Assembly (NCBI RefSeq): GCF_024519285.1
Contig: NZ_JAMZCY010000005.1
Coordinates: forward strand, 496,001 to 560,000
Reading direction: 5' to 3'
Origin: Cohnella sp. WQ 127256
GTDB taxonomy: Bacteria > Bacillota > Bacilli > Paenibacillales > Paenibacillaceae
Length of the DNA stretch: 64,000 nucleotides
Shown here: piece by piece, positions 54,043-63,183 of the stretch
How the letters are laid out: the number at the start of each line of letters is the position of its first letter
Numbering within the stretch: the stretch's first letter is position 1
Translations under genes and position numbers: made by a program
Notes under the pieces: generated by a model
The model's input: only the letters and a program-made list of their open reading frames with translations
What the model was told of the DNA's origin: nothing
Database searches by the model: none

Positions 54043-54996
54043 ATGGATCATCATGCCGCGATGCAACTACTAGATCAAATAAGACACAATATGGAATCGT
54101 GTATTTACGGGAAAAAGGAAGAAATCGCATTAATGCTTACAGCAATGCTTGCAGGTGGACATGTACTCATTGAAGATGTACCTGGTACGGGTAAAACACA
54201 AATGGTAAAGGCACTGGCCCTATCGATTGGCGGCGTGTTCCATCGCATTCAATGTAATCCGGATTTATTACCTACAGATATTACAGGAGTATCGATTTAC
54301 CATCCTAAGCTGGAACAGTTCGTATTTAGACCAGGTCCAGTTATGGCCAATCTATTACTCGCTGATGAGATTAATCGTGCGACAACGAAGACACAATCCG
54401 CTCTATTAGAGGCTATGGAAGAGAGAAGAGTTTCCGTAGACGGAGAAACTCACATTCTCCCTCACCCATTTATGTTGTTCGCCACGCAAAACCCGATAGA
54501 ATTTGAAGGAACATATAGCTTGCCTGAAGCACAATTGGATCGTTTTTTGATGAAAATTAAATTGGGTTATCCGGATGAAATATCCGAGAAGCGACTCATT
54601 TTGGAGCCTGGAGCAAGTCGATCTGCTGAATCGTTAAAGGCGGTTGCAACTGTGGAGGATGTCGCCCAAATGCAACGATTAGCTGAAAACATTCATCTGG
54701 AAACGACTGTAGCAGACTACTTAATCGGTTTGATACGCGGTACACGTCAGCATTCTTCTATCTTACTTGGAGCGAGTCCGCGTGCGGCTGTTGCACTCGC
54801 TTCTGCAGCGAAAGCTTTTGCTTTCCTTAACCACCGCGCCTTTGTATTACCGGATGATGTGAAAGCGATGGCTCCACTTGTTCTTGGTCATAGGCTTCAT
54901 TTACGTTCCGAAGCTCGGATGCAGGGAGTCACGACTGTGCAAATCCTGCAGGACGTATTGCGTCTTCTTCCGGTGCCCGTAGGGATGGAGCGATAA
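54043..54996 (+). CDS. MoxR-family AAA+ ATPase
   Basis: MoxR ATPases act as chaperones for partner proteins, often of the DUF58 type. The 317-residue protein has Walker A EDVPGTGKTQM, Walker B LLADEINRA, sensor region FATQNPIEFEGTYSLPEAQLDRF, and the C-terminal lid (VLPDDVKAMAPLVLGHRL). GGAGGAACGGG precedes the ATG at 54043; the frame is open to 53983 but overlaps the -10 region. It starts a three-gene operon with DUF58 and transglutaminase genes. Confidence 0.92.
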   Translation: MDHHAAMQLLDQIRHNMESCIYGKKEEIALMLTAMLAGGHVLIEDVPGTGKTQMVKALALSIGGVFHRIQCNPDLLPTDITGVSIYHPKLEQFVFRPGPVMANLLLADEINRATTKTQSALLEAMEERRVSVDGETHILPHPFMLFATQNPIEFEGTYSLPEAQLDRFLMKIKLGYPDEISEKRLILEPGASRSAESLKAVATVEDVAQMQRLAENIHLETTVADYLIGLIRGTRQHSSILLGASPRAAVALASAAKAFAFLNHRAFVLPDDVKAMAPLVLGHRLHLRSEARMQGVTTVQILQDVLRLLPVPVGMER

Positions 54997-54998
54997 TC

Positions 54999-56240
54999 AT
55001 GTCGCGACTGCATTTCCCACGTGCCTGGTGGTTAAGCGCAATATTGTACATTACAGCTTTTTGTTACTTGTTGTTTCAAGGCGGAAAAACTTCACTCATG
55101 CTCTTCGCGATTCTTAATGTGCTGGGAATCTATTTAATGCTAGGCCGATGGAGTGGGATCGGAGGCGTTCAGGGCATTCGATTAGCTGAAACAGGAGAAG
55201 GGAAATCGACTTTTCTGACCGCAGGAATGAGATTGCAGGTTAAGCTGCGGATGCAAATTCCTGGGTTCTGGCCACTACCTTATATTATTGTTAGAGAAAA
55301 GCTTGTTCGTTCAACCGGAGGAGAAGCTCAGCTCTATGAAATGTCCTTCGTACCGGATTATCGACGCAGAGGCGAGGTTCATTTCGAGACCGCGCCTCTG
55401 CGGAGAGGCAGATATCATTTTCAGAAAACCGATTGCTCGACAAGAGATATTTTTGGATTGTTCGAGCATCGGGGCTCTTTTGCGGAACCGCTCCACATTC
55501 AGGTGTTGCCTCGTACTGTGGCACTTCGAGATTGGCGGTTGTTCAGACGTTCACAGCGGGGAGTTTTCCAGCATACCTTTACTTCACTTTGGGCAAGAGA
55601 AACAACGCAAATTGATGGGGTTAGGGAATATATTCATGGGGATCGACTTTCCCGGATTCATTGGAACGCAACAGCAAAGACTGGACATTGGAAATCGAAG
55701 GAATTCGAAAGAGAAGCTCTACCGCGTGTCGTATTCGTCCTAGACCGTAATGCCTCTTCCTATGCAACGACAGAGCAGTTTGAGCTGGCCATATCAGTGG
55801 CAGCATCCCTACTTGAATTAACGATTGCTAAGGGAATGCCTATTGGGTTTGTGTCTTCAGGTCAAGCCTCTTACTGGTACGGAGAAGGAAGATCACATGT
55901 TTCCAGAGATGAAGTTCTTCAGCATCTAGTTGATGTCGAAGCGGATGGTACTGAGCCTATGAGCGAGATACTCTGTCAAGTAGCGGAACGGTATGAACAA
56001 GGTATTCACATCGTCATGATCGGTTCTTCTACAGATAATCAACTGGTTGTGGCTATGAATAATCTCGAAAGTAAGCGCATGGTCCCTAGTGTTATTCATA
56101 TTGCGGACAAACATCTTTCCGCAGAGGAGACGCTAAAGCTACGGAATTGGCAAATCATGTGTCAGTCCAAGCAATGGGAGTTTTGCTCGGTATCTCAATT
56201 GGATAAATTACCACAGGCCTTGGGGGTGGTAACAGGATGA
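54999..56240 (+). CDS. DUF58 domain protein
   Basis: The 413-residue protein has two N-terminal membrane helices (WLSAILYITAFCYLLFQGG, LMLFAILNVLGIYLML), a strand-rich middle, and the DUF58 signature VREYIHGDRLSRIHWNATAKTGHWKSKEFE. A von Willebrand A-like region (RVVFVLDRNAS) follows. DUF58 proteins partner with MoxR ATPases. It starts two bases after moxR and overlaps the next gene by four bases. Confidence 0.88.
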   Translation: MSRLHFPRAWWLSAILYITAFCYLLFQGGKTSLMLFAILNVLGIYLMLGRWSGIGGVQGIRLAETGEGKSTFLTAGMRLQVKLRMQIPGFWPLPYIIVREKLVRSTGGEAQLYEMSFVPDYRRRGEVHFETAPLRRGRYHFQKTDCSTRDIFGLFEHRGSFAEPLHIQVLPRTVALRDWRLFRRSQRGVFQHTFTSLWARETTQIDGVREYIHGDRLSRIHWNATAKTGHWKSKEFEREALPRVVFVLDRNASSYATTEQFELAISVAASLLELTIAKGMPIGFVSSGQASYWYGEGRSHVSRDEVLQHLVDVEADGTEPMSEILCQVAERYEQGIHIVMIGSSTDNQLVVAMNNLESKRMVPSVIHIADKHLSAEETLKLRNWQIMCQSKQWEFCSVSQLDKLPQALGVVTG

Positions 56241-58459
56241 AGATGAACATACCGGGACACTTTTGGCGTAGCCTAATTCTGGAGCGTATTCATAAGCTTC
56301 TGGTGATCTTTATCGTCCTTCAGTTAATTCAATGCTTTTCCGATTATTGGTGGGATGAAACCTATAGCATTGTATACGGGGTATTAACGGTTACTGCGAT
56401 CACTGAATTGTTTATCTCACGGAAGCTCTGGCTACGGATCGGGCTACAGCTCCTTTCCATGATTGCAATGATTCGTTGGAATATTCCTATGGAATGGACA
56501 GGTTGGCCGGAAAGCTGGCGGAGCTGGGACAATGTACGTAGCTTCCTATCCTTTCACGCTGAGCAATTTCATCCTTTCGTTGCATTGGTGTTAGGTGTGT
56601 TACTAACTGTTCATGTGCTGGCTTGGTTTGGCTCGAAGCGCGTAGGAGCGATAGTTGTAATTGTGCTTTCAATTGCAACGATGGCTACGGTCGATTCCTT
56701 CTTCCCGCTTGAGCTGTGGCACAACATCGCTTGGGTGGTTACTGTTGGATTAGCTTGGCTTGTTGTCCTTCATTTAAGGCAGCTGCAGATACGTCACCCG
56801 GATAGCTGGGAGGCATTAGCGGAACGCCCACTAGATATTGTATTTCCTGCTATCCTCATCATTACAGTCGTACTTCTAGCTGGTATTTTCATGCCAAGAG
56901 CACCTGTTATCCTGGAGGATCCTTATACGATCTGGACGGAAGCGCAGGGACGTGAGGTGCCTGTATTCTCGGGAGAAGGTGGCGTGCAGAAGGTTAGTGT
57001 TTCTAGCAGCAAGGGCTCATCGCTGTCCGGTTATAGCAGGGATGATCGAAAAATTGGCGGTGGCTTTCAATTCGATTATTCTCCGGTGATGACCATTACC
57101 ACCTCCATGCGTAGTTATTGGCGGGGAGAGACAAAATCTATCTACACAGGCAAAGGCTGGGGAGATACTAAAGGTCCCGAATTGGTCTCTGTGGCACTTG
57201 GCAATAAAGCCGCTGATCTTGAAATTGATCCCCCTCTCGCCGAAGGGGTAAAAACAGTCGAAGTCGTACAAACCGTAACCGTCGTAAGAAAAGATAAGCT
57301 ATCCGTGCTCTTCGCTGCGGGCCCCCCGACATCTGTGTCCGAGCTCAAAAGCGTCAATGACAGCGGTTTGAAATGGAACAAAAAAGAGTGGGAGCTGCGC
57401 TTAAACAAACCCGCTCGAGTAGAATCGTATTCAGTTGTGTCAAAGGTTGCTTTACTTGATGAGCAAGCACTACGTGAGTTGCCTTCGCCAAATAAGAGTA
57501 GTATCGATCTCACTCCTTATTTACAATTGCCTGACAGCTTGCCTGAACGTGTTCGCGAGCTGGCTAAGGAACAAACGATTGGAATAACGAATGATTACGA
57601 TCGTGCAAAGAAGCTTGAGCAATATCTTAAATCTACGTTCCCTTACACGAATACTCCGGATCTATCCAAGCAGACGAATGCAACAAAAGGAGATTTTGTG
57701 GATGCTTTCCTGTTTGAAATACAAGAAGGCTACTGCGATTATTTCTCTACATCGTTTGTTGTGATGGCGCGTTCGTTAGGGTTGCCAACAAGATGGGTTA
57801 AGGGCTATTCGACAGGATTTGATCCTGCTTCAATTGAGAGGGCTCGCTTTAACGGCCGTCCAGATGAACCAGATCCAACTGGAGCGGGTACGTATACTGT
57901 ACGTAATGCAGATGCTCATTCCTGGGCTGAGGTGTATTTCGAAGGCTATGGTTGGATGCCTTTCGAACCGACCTCTGGCTTTTCTGTACCGCAGCCTACG
58001 CCGGAAGGCGAAGTTATACAGCCTGATGTAGATATTGCTGCTAATGGCACTCCTGATGAGGAGATTACAACACCAACTAGTAACAATTGGACTGTCCCAG
58101 TCGTCACTATCGGTATTGTTCTTATTCTTGCAGTCTTATTATTTATCGCCTATCGGAGTAGAGGTGTTCATCAGCTATGGAGTCGGTTTCGAAACCGTGG
58201 CAATACACCTAATCAGAGGGTTGTACGTGAGATGGAAAGTTTATTATCTTTCCTCCGTCGTCAAGGGTTGCGTAGAGAAGCGAATGAGACGATGAGAGAA
58301 ACCTTTACTCGCTGGAGCGCCAAGTTTTCCTCATTGAGAACCGAATTTGATGGCGCATTGACGACTTTCGAGCAAGCCCGTTACGGTCACGATAGTGGGA
58401 ACAGTCAGCTTCTGCATGATTTTAACGAAGCAGCGGCTAAAATTCGCAAAGCATTATAG
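56237..58459 (+). CDS. TgpA-like membrane transglutaminase
   Basis: The 740-residue protein has about six N-terminal membrane helices (DUF3488/TgpA N-terminal), an extracellular transglutaminase-like domain and, near residue 625, another helix (VPVVTIGIVLILAVLLFIAY) with a cytoplasmic DUF4129-like tail. The Cys-His-Asp triad is visible in EGYCDYFSTSFVVMARSLGLPTRWVKGY and NADAHSWAEVYFEGYGWMPFEPT. Such proteins are suspected to modify envelope components; the substrate is unknown. GGGGTGG precedes the ATG. Confidence 0.9.
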   Translation: MKMNIPGHFWRSLILERIHKLLVIFIVLQLIQCFSDYWWDETYSIVYGVLTVTAITELFISRKLWLRIGLQLLSMIAMIRWNIPMEWTGWPESWRSWDNVRSFLSFHAEQFHPFVALVLGVLLTVHVLAWFGSKRVGAIVVIVLSIATMATVDSFFPLELWHNIAWVVTVGLAWLVVLHLRQLQIRHPDSWEALAERPLDIVFPAILIITVVLLAGIFMPRAPVILEDPYTIWTEAQGREVPVFSGEGGVQKVSVSSSKGSSLSGYSRDDRKIGGGFQFDYSPVMTITTSMRSYWRGETKSIYTGKGWGDTKGPELVSVALGNKAADLEIDPPLAEGVKTVEVVQTVTVVRKDKLSVLFAAGPPTSVSELKSVNDSGLKWNKKEWELRLNKPARVESYSVVSKVALLDEQALRELPSPNKSSIDLTPYLQLPDSLPERVRELAKEQTIGITNDYDRAKKLEQYLKSTFPYTNTPDLSKQTNATKGDFVDAFLFEIQEGYCDYFSTSFVVMARSLGLPTRWVKGYSTGFDPASIERARFNGRPDEPDPTGAGTYTVRNADAHSWAEVYFEGYGWMPFEPTSGFSVPQPTPEGEVIQPDVDIAANGTPDEEITTPTSNNWTVPVVTIGIVLILAVLLFIAYRSRGVHQLWSRFRNRGNTPNQRVVREMESLLSFLRRQGLRREANETMRETFTRWSAKFSSLRTEFDGALTTFEQARYGHDSGNSQLLHDFNEAAAKIRKAL

Positions 58460-58489
58460 TTGAATTTAGGCGTTCTGTCAGCAGGTTGC

Positions 58490-58525
58490 ATGTGCCTCCG
58501 TCCAAAGGGCGGAGGCATATGTTTT
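58490..58525 (+). terminator. Terminator of the moxR operon
   Basis: An 11-base-pair stem, GTGCCTCCG region 58490-58500 with CGGAGGCATAT 58510-58520, is followed by GTTTT. Confidence 0.65.
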
Positions 58526-58595
58526 ACTTGGGACGCTGGGGTATGGTATATTTTGAGGAAGATTAGCCGCTAATAGACAGGAGTTTTTTATTAAG

Positions 58596-59120
58596 ATGTT
58601 CAAGCGTTTGCTTCCTGATCAACTTGTGAATACCGTATTTGATATTGATTTGGACGAGTTGAAGGCCCGAGGAGTCCGAGGTATCATAACGGATCTTGAC
58701 AATACTTTAGTGAGTGCGCATACCCCGCTTGCCACCCCGCAGCTCATTGCGTGGCTGGATTTAGTAGAAGAACGGGGATTTAAGGTTGTCATTCTTTCCA
58801 ATAACAATAAGACACGCGTGGGTCATTTTGCTGAGCCACTTGGCTTAACGTTTATACCTGCCGCACGCAAACCAGCAGGGGCTGCCTTTCACCGTGCGCT
58901 AAAGCTTATGGAGCTTACGCCAGAGCAAGCTGTCGTTGTGGGCGATCAGATGCTAACGGATGTATTAGGAGGACGTCGTGCTGGATTGCATACGATTTTG
59001 GTGACGCCTATTGCTCCACATGAGGAAGGTTGGGCGACGCAAATCAACAGGAGAATTGAGAAAATAGCCTTAGCTCGGCTTCGTAAAAAAGGGCTTTGGC
59101 CGGATAAGGGAGAACGCTAA
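58596..59120 (+). CDS. YqeG-family HAD phosphatase
   Basis: The 174-residue protein belongs to the HAD superfamily, subfamily IIIA. The nucleophile motif is ITDLDNTLVSA, motif II is VVILSNNNKTR, the Lys is in AARKPAGAAF, and the metal motif is VVGDQMLTDVLGG. YqeG substrates are not settled; related enzymes act on phosphatidylglycerophosphate. AGGAG precedes the ATG. yqeH follows one base after, as in Bacillus. Confidence 0.9.
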   Translation: MFKRLLPDQLVNTVFDIDLDELKARGVRGIITDLDNTLVSAHTPLATPQLIAWLDLVEERGFKVVILSNNNKTRVGHFAEPLGLTFIPAARKPAGAAFHRALKLMELTPEQAVVVGDQMLTDVLGGRRAGLHTILVTPIAPHEEGWATQINRRIEKIALARLRKKGLWPDKGER

Positions 59121-59121
59121 C

Positions 59122-60243
59122 ATGACACAAGAGCAAATTAAGCCTCTTCGTTGTGCAGGATGCGGGATTCCGCTGCAGAACGAAGATCAGAATACACCGG
59201 GTTTCGTGCCCGCTGCTTCATTAGAAAAGGACCATGCGGTTTGTCAGCGTTGCTTCCGGATCAAAAATTACAGTGAAGCTTCCTCTGTTACCGTAGACCA
59301 GGATGAATTTTTGAAATTGCTTGGTGGAATTGCATCGACAGATAGTCTTGTCGTTCATATCGTCGATTTATTTGATTTTCAAGGCAGCTTAATTTCTGGC
59401 TTACAGCGTTTTGTCGGGAATAATCCGGTGCTTCTAGTCGTAAATAAGATCGACCTGCTCCCGCCGGTAACCAATTGGAATCGACTGCGGAACTGGGTGC
59501 AGAAGCAGGCACGTGAAGATGGACTTAAAGTAGTTGACGTCGTCCTGTGTAGCGCACGACGTAACATTGGGTTTGATCGTGTTGTTGAAGCTATAAATAC
59601 GTACCGTCAGAATAAGGATGTATACGTAGTTGGAGCAACAAATGTAGGCAAGAGCACATTGATCAATCGGTTGATTTCGGATTATAGCGATTTGAAGCGT
59701 GAGCTCACGGTATCTCGTTACCCTGGAACGACTTTGGATGCTGTGCATATTCCTCTAGATGATGGCAAGAGCATTATCGATACACCAGGAATCGTATACG
59801 CATGGAGAATGTCGGAAATTATTCCGCGTAAGGACTTAACTGCGCTGCTTCCGGACAAACCTCTTAAGCCTTTAACTTATCAATTGAATGAAAAGCAAAC
59901 GCTGTTTATCGGAGCCTTAGCTCGCTTGGATTTCTTAGAAGGAGAGCGCCAGTCCTTTACAGTGAATGTCTCCAGTGGTTTGACCGTTCATCGGACGAAG
60001 CTGGAGCGAGCGGACGAGCTTTACGAGCAGCATCGTGGGGTCATGTTAAGTCCTCCTAGCCAGGAGGATCTGGAAACATTCCCGGCTTGGACGAAGCATC
60101 GCCTAAGAATTCCTCCAAATTCGAAGCAAGATATATTCATCTCGGGACTCGGATGGATTCAGACGAATGGCAAGACGGGTGCAACTGTAGATGTACACGC
60201 ACCACGTGGGATTAAAGTGATGCTAAGGGAAAGCATCCTGTAA
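59122..60243 (+). CDS. yqeH: Ribosome biogenesis GTPase YqeH
   Basis: YqeH is a circularly permuted GTPase needed for 30S assembly. The 373-residue protein starts with a zinc finger (CAGCGIPLQNE, VCQRCFRI). The G motifs come in permuted order: NKIDLLP (G4), then VVGATNVGKSTLINRLI (G1), GTT and IDTPGIVYA (G3). AAGGGAG precedes the ATG. It lies in the conserved yqeG-yqeH-aroE-yhbY block. Confidence 0.95.
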   Translation: MTQEQIKPLRCAGCGIPLQNEDQNTPGFVPAASLEKDHAVCQRCFRIKNYSEASSVTVDQDEFLKLLGGIASTDSLVVHIVDLFDFQGSLISGLQRFVGNNPVLLVVNKIDLLPPVTNWNRLRNWVQKQAREDGLKVVDVVLCSARRNIGFDRVVEAINTYRQNKDVYVVGATNVGKSTLINRLISDYSDLKRELTVSRYPGTTLDAVHIPLDDGKSIIDTPGIVYAWRMSEIIPRKDLTALLPDKPLKPLTYQLNEKQTLFIGALARLDFLEGERQSFTVNVSSGLTVHRTKLERADELYEQHRGVMLSPPSQEDLETFPAWTKHRLRIPPNSKQDIFISGLGWIQTNGKTGATVDVHAPRGIKVMLRESIL

Positions 60244-60278
60244 TCAGCAACCTTGTCGGGGAAGGAGGAAAGCTCTTA

Positions 60279-61124
60279 ATGGATAGTCATACCTTAATGT
60301 TCGGGGTCATAGGCGACCCCATTCGTCATTCCAAATCCCCGGTTATGTTAAATCGGGCATTTCGGGAATCGGGTATAAACGGAGCCTATGCAGCATTTCA
60401 TGTTACTCCAGATCAATTGCAGCAAGCCATTGCGGGAGTGCGTGGCTTGGGGTTCAGAGGATTAAACGTAACGATTCCGCACAAGATTGAAGTGATGGCG
60501 TTTCTTGATGAAATCAGCGATGGAGCGAAAGCTGCCGGAGCAGTCAATACGATTGTCAACGATAATGGGCGTCTCATCGGATATAATACAGACGGCATCG
60601 GATACGTCCGCTCCTTAAAGGAAGAGGCTGAGCCGAATCTGAATGGCAAAACCATCGTCGTACTTGGCGCTGGCGGCGCAGCGAGGGGCATCTTATGGGC
60701 TTTGGCACAAGAAAGTCCGGCAGCGATTCTGGTTGCTAATCGGACAGAATCTAAAGCCTCAGAGCTCGCTGCATCATTCTCACCTGATTATCGAATCTCA
60801 GCCATTCCTTGGAGTAATCTTCAAGAGGCATGTTCAACCGCGGATGTCGTCATTAATACAACGTCCGTGGGCATGTCTCCGAATGTAGCTGATCTACCAC
60901 TTGATCCTTCTTGGCTCAAGCCTGGATCGGTAGCAAGCGACTTGATCTATAACCCGCTTAAGACCGCCTTCCTTCAGCAAGCCGAGCAACTCGGCTGTCG
61001 TATCCATGGCGGACTAGGTATGTTCATCTACCAAGGCGCTTACGCCTTTGAATATTGGACCGGCAAACCCGCCCCAGTATCCGCTATGCGTGAGGTTGTC
61101 TTGGCGTCGTTTAGCACTATATAA
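60279..61124 (+). CDS. aroE: Shikimate dehydrogenase
   Basis: AroE reduces 3-dehydroshikimate with NADPH in aromatic amino acid synthesis. The 281-residue protein has the shikimate-site SKSPVMLN, the catalytic Lys in LNVTIPHKIEVMAF, NTDGIGY, the nucleotide loop VLGAGGAARGI and NRT for NADP phosphate. AAGGAGGAAAG precedes the ATG. No normal terminator follows; a long palindrome lies downstream. Confidence 0.95.
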   Translation: MDSHTLMFGVIGDPIRHSKSPVMLNRAFRESGINGAYAAFHVTPDQLQQAIAGVRGLGFRGLNVTIPHKIEVMAFLDEISDGAKAAGAVNTIVNDNGRLIGYNTDGIGYVRSLKEEAEPNLNGKTIVVLGAGGAARGILWALAQESPAAILVANRTESKASELAASFSPDYRISAIPWSNLQEACSTADVVINTTSVGMSPNVADLPLDPSWLKPGSVASDLIYNPLKTAFLQQAEQLGCRIHGGLGMFIYQGAYAFEYWTGKPAPVSAMREVVLASFSTI

Positions 61125-61166
61125 AGAGACAGAAACTTAGATGTTGAACTCATTGAGATTCTGAAA

Positions 61167-61295
61167 GGGGTGAAGGAAAAGGGATTGGCACGGAGAGTTT
61201 ACGACCGCCTTTAAAATCGAGTTGTTACCACATAATAAATTCAAAAACAACTCGATTTTAACAGCGGCGGAGTGCCAACCCTTTTCTGCAACCCC
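61167..61295. repeat. Long palindromic non-coding element between aroE and yhbY
   Basis: Two stacked inverted repeats fold the region into one hairpin. The outer arms are AAAAGGGATTGGCAC at 61177-61191 and GTGCCAACCCTTTT at 61272-61285 (one base skipped). The inner arms are a perfect 15-base pair, 61212-61226 with 61246-61260. GGGG near 61167 and CCCC near 61292 may extend it. There is no coding potential or T run. It could be a palindromic repeat unit, a small defective element, or a processing hairpin. Confidence 0.6.
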
Positions 61296-61350
61296 GGTTT
61301 AGAGAACCTGAGGATCAATGCTATTTTCACAATAGAAAGCAGGAAAATAA

Positions 61351-61647
61351 ATGTTAACAGGAAAACAAAAACGTCATCTCAGAGCACTAGCGCACCACTT
61401 AAACCCGATTTTCCAAGTCGGCAAAGGCGGTACTAACGACCACCTGGTTCGTCATATCGAAGAAGCCATCGAAGTACGCGAGCTCATTAAAATATCAGTA
61501 CTGACGAACTGCTCAGATGATCCGCGTGAAATCGGCGCTGAGATTGCTGAGAAGTCCGGTTGCGAGCTCGTACAAGTTATTGGTAAAACGATTGTCCTTT
61601 ACAAGGAATCCAAAGACCACAAGGAAATTGTGCTTCCCCGCAAATGA
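61351..61647 (+). CDS. yhbY: Ribosome assembly RNA-binding protein YhbY
   Basis: The 98-residue protein has the CRM domain, with the GxxG loop in VGKGGTNDHLVRHIEEAIEVRELIK. It binds pre-50S particles. AGCAGGAAAA lies before the ATG. The stop overlaps the nadD frame (ATGA at 61644), which indicates coupling. Confidence 0.92.
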   Translation: MLTGKQKRHLRALAHHLNPIFQVGKGGTNDHLVRHIEEAIEVRELIKISVLTNCSDDPREIGAEIAEKSGCELVQVIGKTIVLYKESKDHKEIVLPRK

Positions 61648-61667
61648 CGAACGGAAGGCGGAAGCTT

Positions 61668-62255
61668 ATGCGTAGAATCGGATTGCTCGGAGGAACCTTC
61701 GATCCCGTCCATAATGGTCACTTGATGGCCGCTCAAGCAGCACTTGAGGCTGCGAAGTTAGAGGAGGTCTGGTTTATCCCGACCCAATCGCCTCCACACA
61801 AGGCCCAGCCTAGTGCGGACAGCAGCTTGCGAGTCCAAATGCTTGAATTGGCCATTCATGGGAATCCTGCATTCCGGGTCGAGGATATCGAGCTACAGCG
61901 CGTGGGAACCTCTTATACGATTGAGACGGTAACTACCTTGCAGGAACAATACCCGGATGTGATGTTCTACTGGATAGTAGGTTCTGATATGGTAAAGGAT
62001 CTGTCAAATTGGCGGAAAATCGATGAGCTTGCGGAGCGTGTGTCTTTTATCGGCTTAGAGAGACCCGGTCAACCCGCTGACAATTCCTTGCTGCCTTCTT
62101 TTATTAGACGTAAGCTACTAGGGGCTATGATGCCTGCAATGGGTATCTCATCTTCTGATATTAGGCGAAGGTTGAAAGAGGGACGCTCAATCCGATATAT
62201 GCTTCCGGATTCGGTTATTGATTTCATTCAAAGGAATGATTTATATGAATCTTGA
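61668..62255 (+). CDS. nadD: Nicotinate-nucleotide adenylyltransferase
   Basis: NadD adenylates nicotinate mononucleotide in NAD synthesis. The 195-residue protein starts MRRIGLLGGTFDPVHNGHL with the (H/T)xGH nucleotide motif, and has FYWIVGSDMVKDLSNWRKI and the second motif ISSSDIRRRLKEG. An ATG at 61644 is in frame, but GGAAGGCGGAAG sits just before the ATG at 61668, which gives the family N-terminus. It overlaps yqeK by 11 bases. Confidence 0.94.
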   Translation: MRRIGLLGGTFDPVHNGHLMAAQAALEAAKLEEVWFIPTQSPPHKAQPSADSSLRVQMLELAIHGNPAFRVEDIELQRVGTSYTIETVTTLQEQYPDVMFYWIVGSDMVKDLSNWRKIDELAERVSFIGLERPGQPADNSLLPSFIRRKLLGAMMPAMGISSSDIRRRLKEGRSIRYMLPDSVIDFIQRNDLYES

Positions 62256-62817
62256 AAATTTAAGGGAAGCAACTCGCCAACAAATGCCGGAGAAGAGATG
62301 GAAGCACACCTTAGGGGTTGTGGAAACAGCCATTAAACTGGCAAAGCACTTCGACGGAGATGCGAATAAGGCTGAGCTTGCGGCATTATTGCACGATTAC
62401 TCCAAAGCATGGGCGATCGATCGGATGGACGTTATCATTCGGGAGCAACAATTGCCGCAAGAGCTACTGGTATATGATAAGGAACTATGGCATGCGCATG
62501 TTGGCGCATGGGCTGTACAGTCGGAGCATGGGATAACGGATGAAGAGGTTCTAGATGCGATTCGCTATCATACCTCTGGACGTGAAAATATGACGAAGCT
62601 GGACAAAATCGTTTGTTTAGCGGATTATATAGAGCCGGGCAGAGATTTCCCTGGTGTGAGTAAAATCCGCGAACTCGCTAAACATAATGTGGAAGAAGCA
62701 TTGATCGCCGCCTTTGATTCGACCATCGAATTGCTAATGGCGAGAGGTAAACGCATTTTTCCATTAACCGTACTGGCTCGGAATGATCTCATTGTTCAAC
62801 TTAAACAATCGAAATAA
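62245..62817 (+). CDS. yqeK: YqeK-family HD-domain hydrolase (Ap4A hydrolase)
   Basis: YqeK enzymes split diadenosine tetraphosphate symmetrically to ADP. The 190-residue protein has the HD motifs RWKHTLGVVETA, AALLHDYSKA, AHVGAWAVQ, IRYHTSGR and CLADYIEPGR. AAAGGA is nine bases before the ATG at 62245; earlier in-frame ATGs at 62218 and 62236 are less well placed. Confidence 0.92.
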   Translation: MNLENLREATRQQMPEKRWKHTLGVVETAIKLAKHFDGDANKAELAALLHDYSKAWAIDRMDVIIREQQLPQELLVYDKELWHAHVGAWAVQSEHGITDEEVLDAIRYHTSGRENMTKLDKIVCLADYIEPGRDFPGVSKIRELAKHNVEEALIAAFDSTIELLMARGKRIFPLTVLARNDLIVQLKQSK

Positions 62818-62838
62818 ATAGATAACGGAGGCTGAGAC

Positions 62839-63183
62839 ATGGCAGGAAGTTCAGAACAATTGTTGAAAGCGGTACTCGGTGCTGCTGAAGAGAAGAAAGC
62901 GCATGATGTCGTCGCTTTGAATTTGCAAGGAATATCACTTATCGCAGATTATTTCGTGATTTGTCACGGGAATTCGGATACTCAAGTATTGTCGATCGCT
63001 ACTGAAATCCGCAAAAGTGCGGAGTTAATGGGTAAAAAGGTTCGGTTAGAAGGCATGGATACAGCTCGTTGGGTGCTTGTAGATATGGGCGATGTAGTTG
63101 CTCATGTATTCCATCGCGACGAGAGAGAGTATTATCATCTGGAACGTCTATGGTCCGATGCAAAGGCAGTTGAAACAGTATGA
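62839..63183 (+). CDS. rsfS: Ribosome silencing factor RsfS
   Basis: RsfS binds L14 and keeps ribosomal subunits apart under starvation. The 114-residue protein has KKAHDVVALNLQGISLIADYFVICHGNSDTQV, and the tail WVLVDMGDVVAHVFHRDEREYYHLERLW, both strongly conserved in the family. GGAGG precedes the ATG. It overlaps cvfB by four bases. Confidence 0.95.
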   Translation: MAGSSEQLLKAVLGAAEEKKAHDVVALNLQGISLIADYFVICHGNSDTQVLSIATEIRKSAELMGKKVRLEGMDTARWVLVDMGDVVAHVFHRDEREYYHLERLWSDAKAVETV

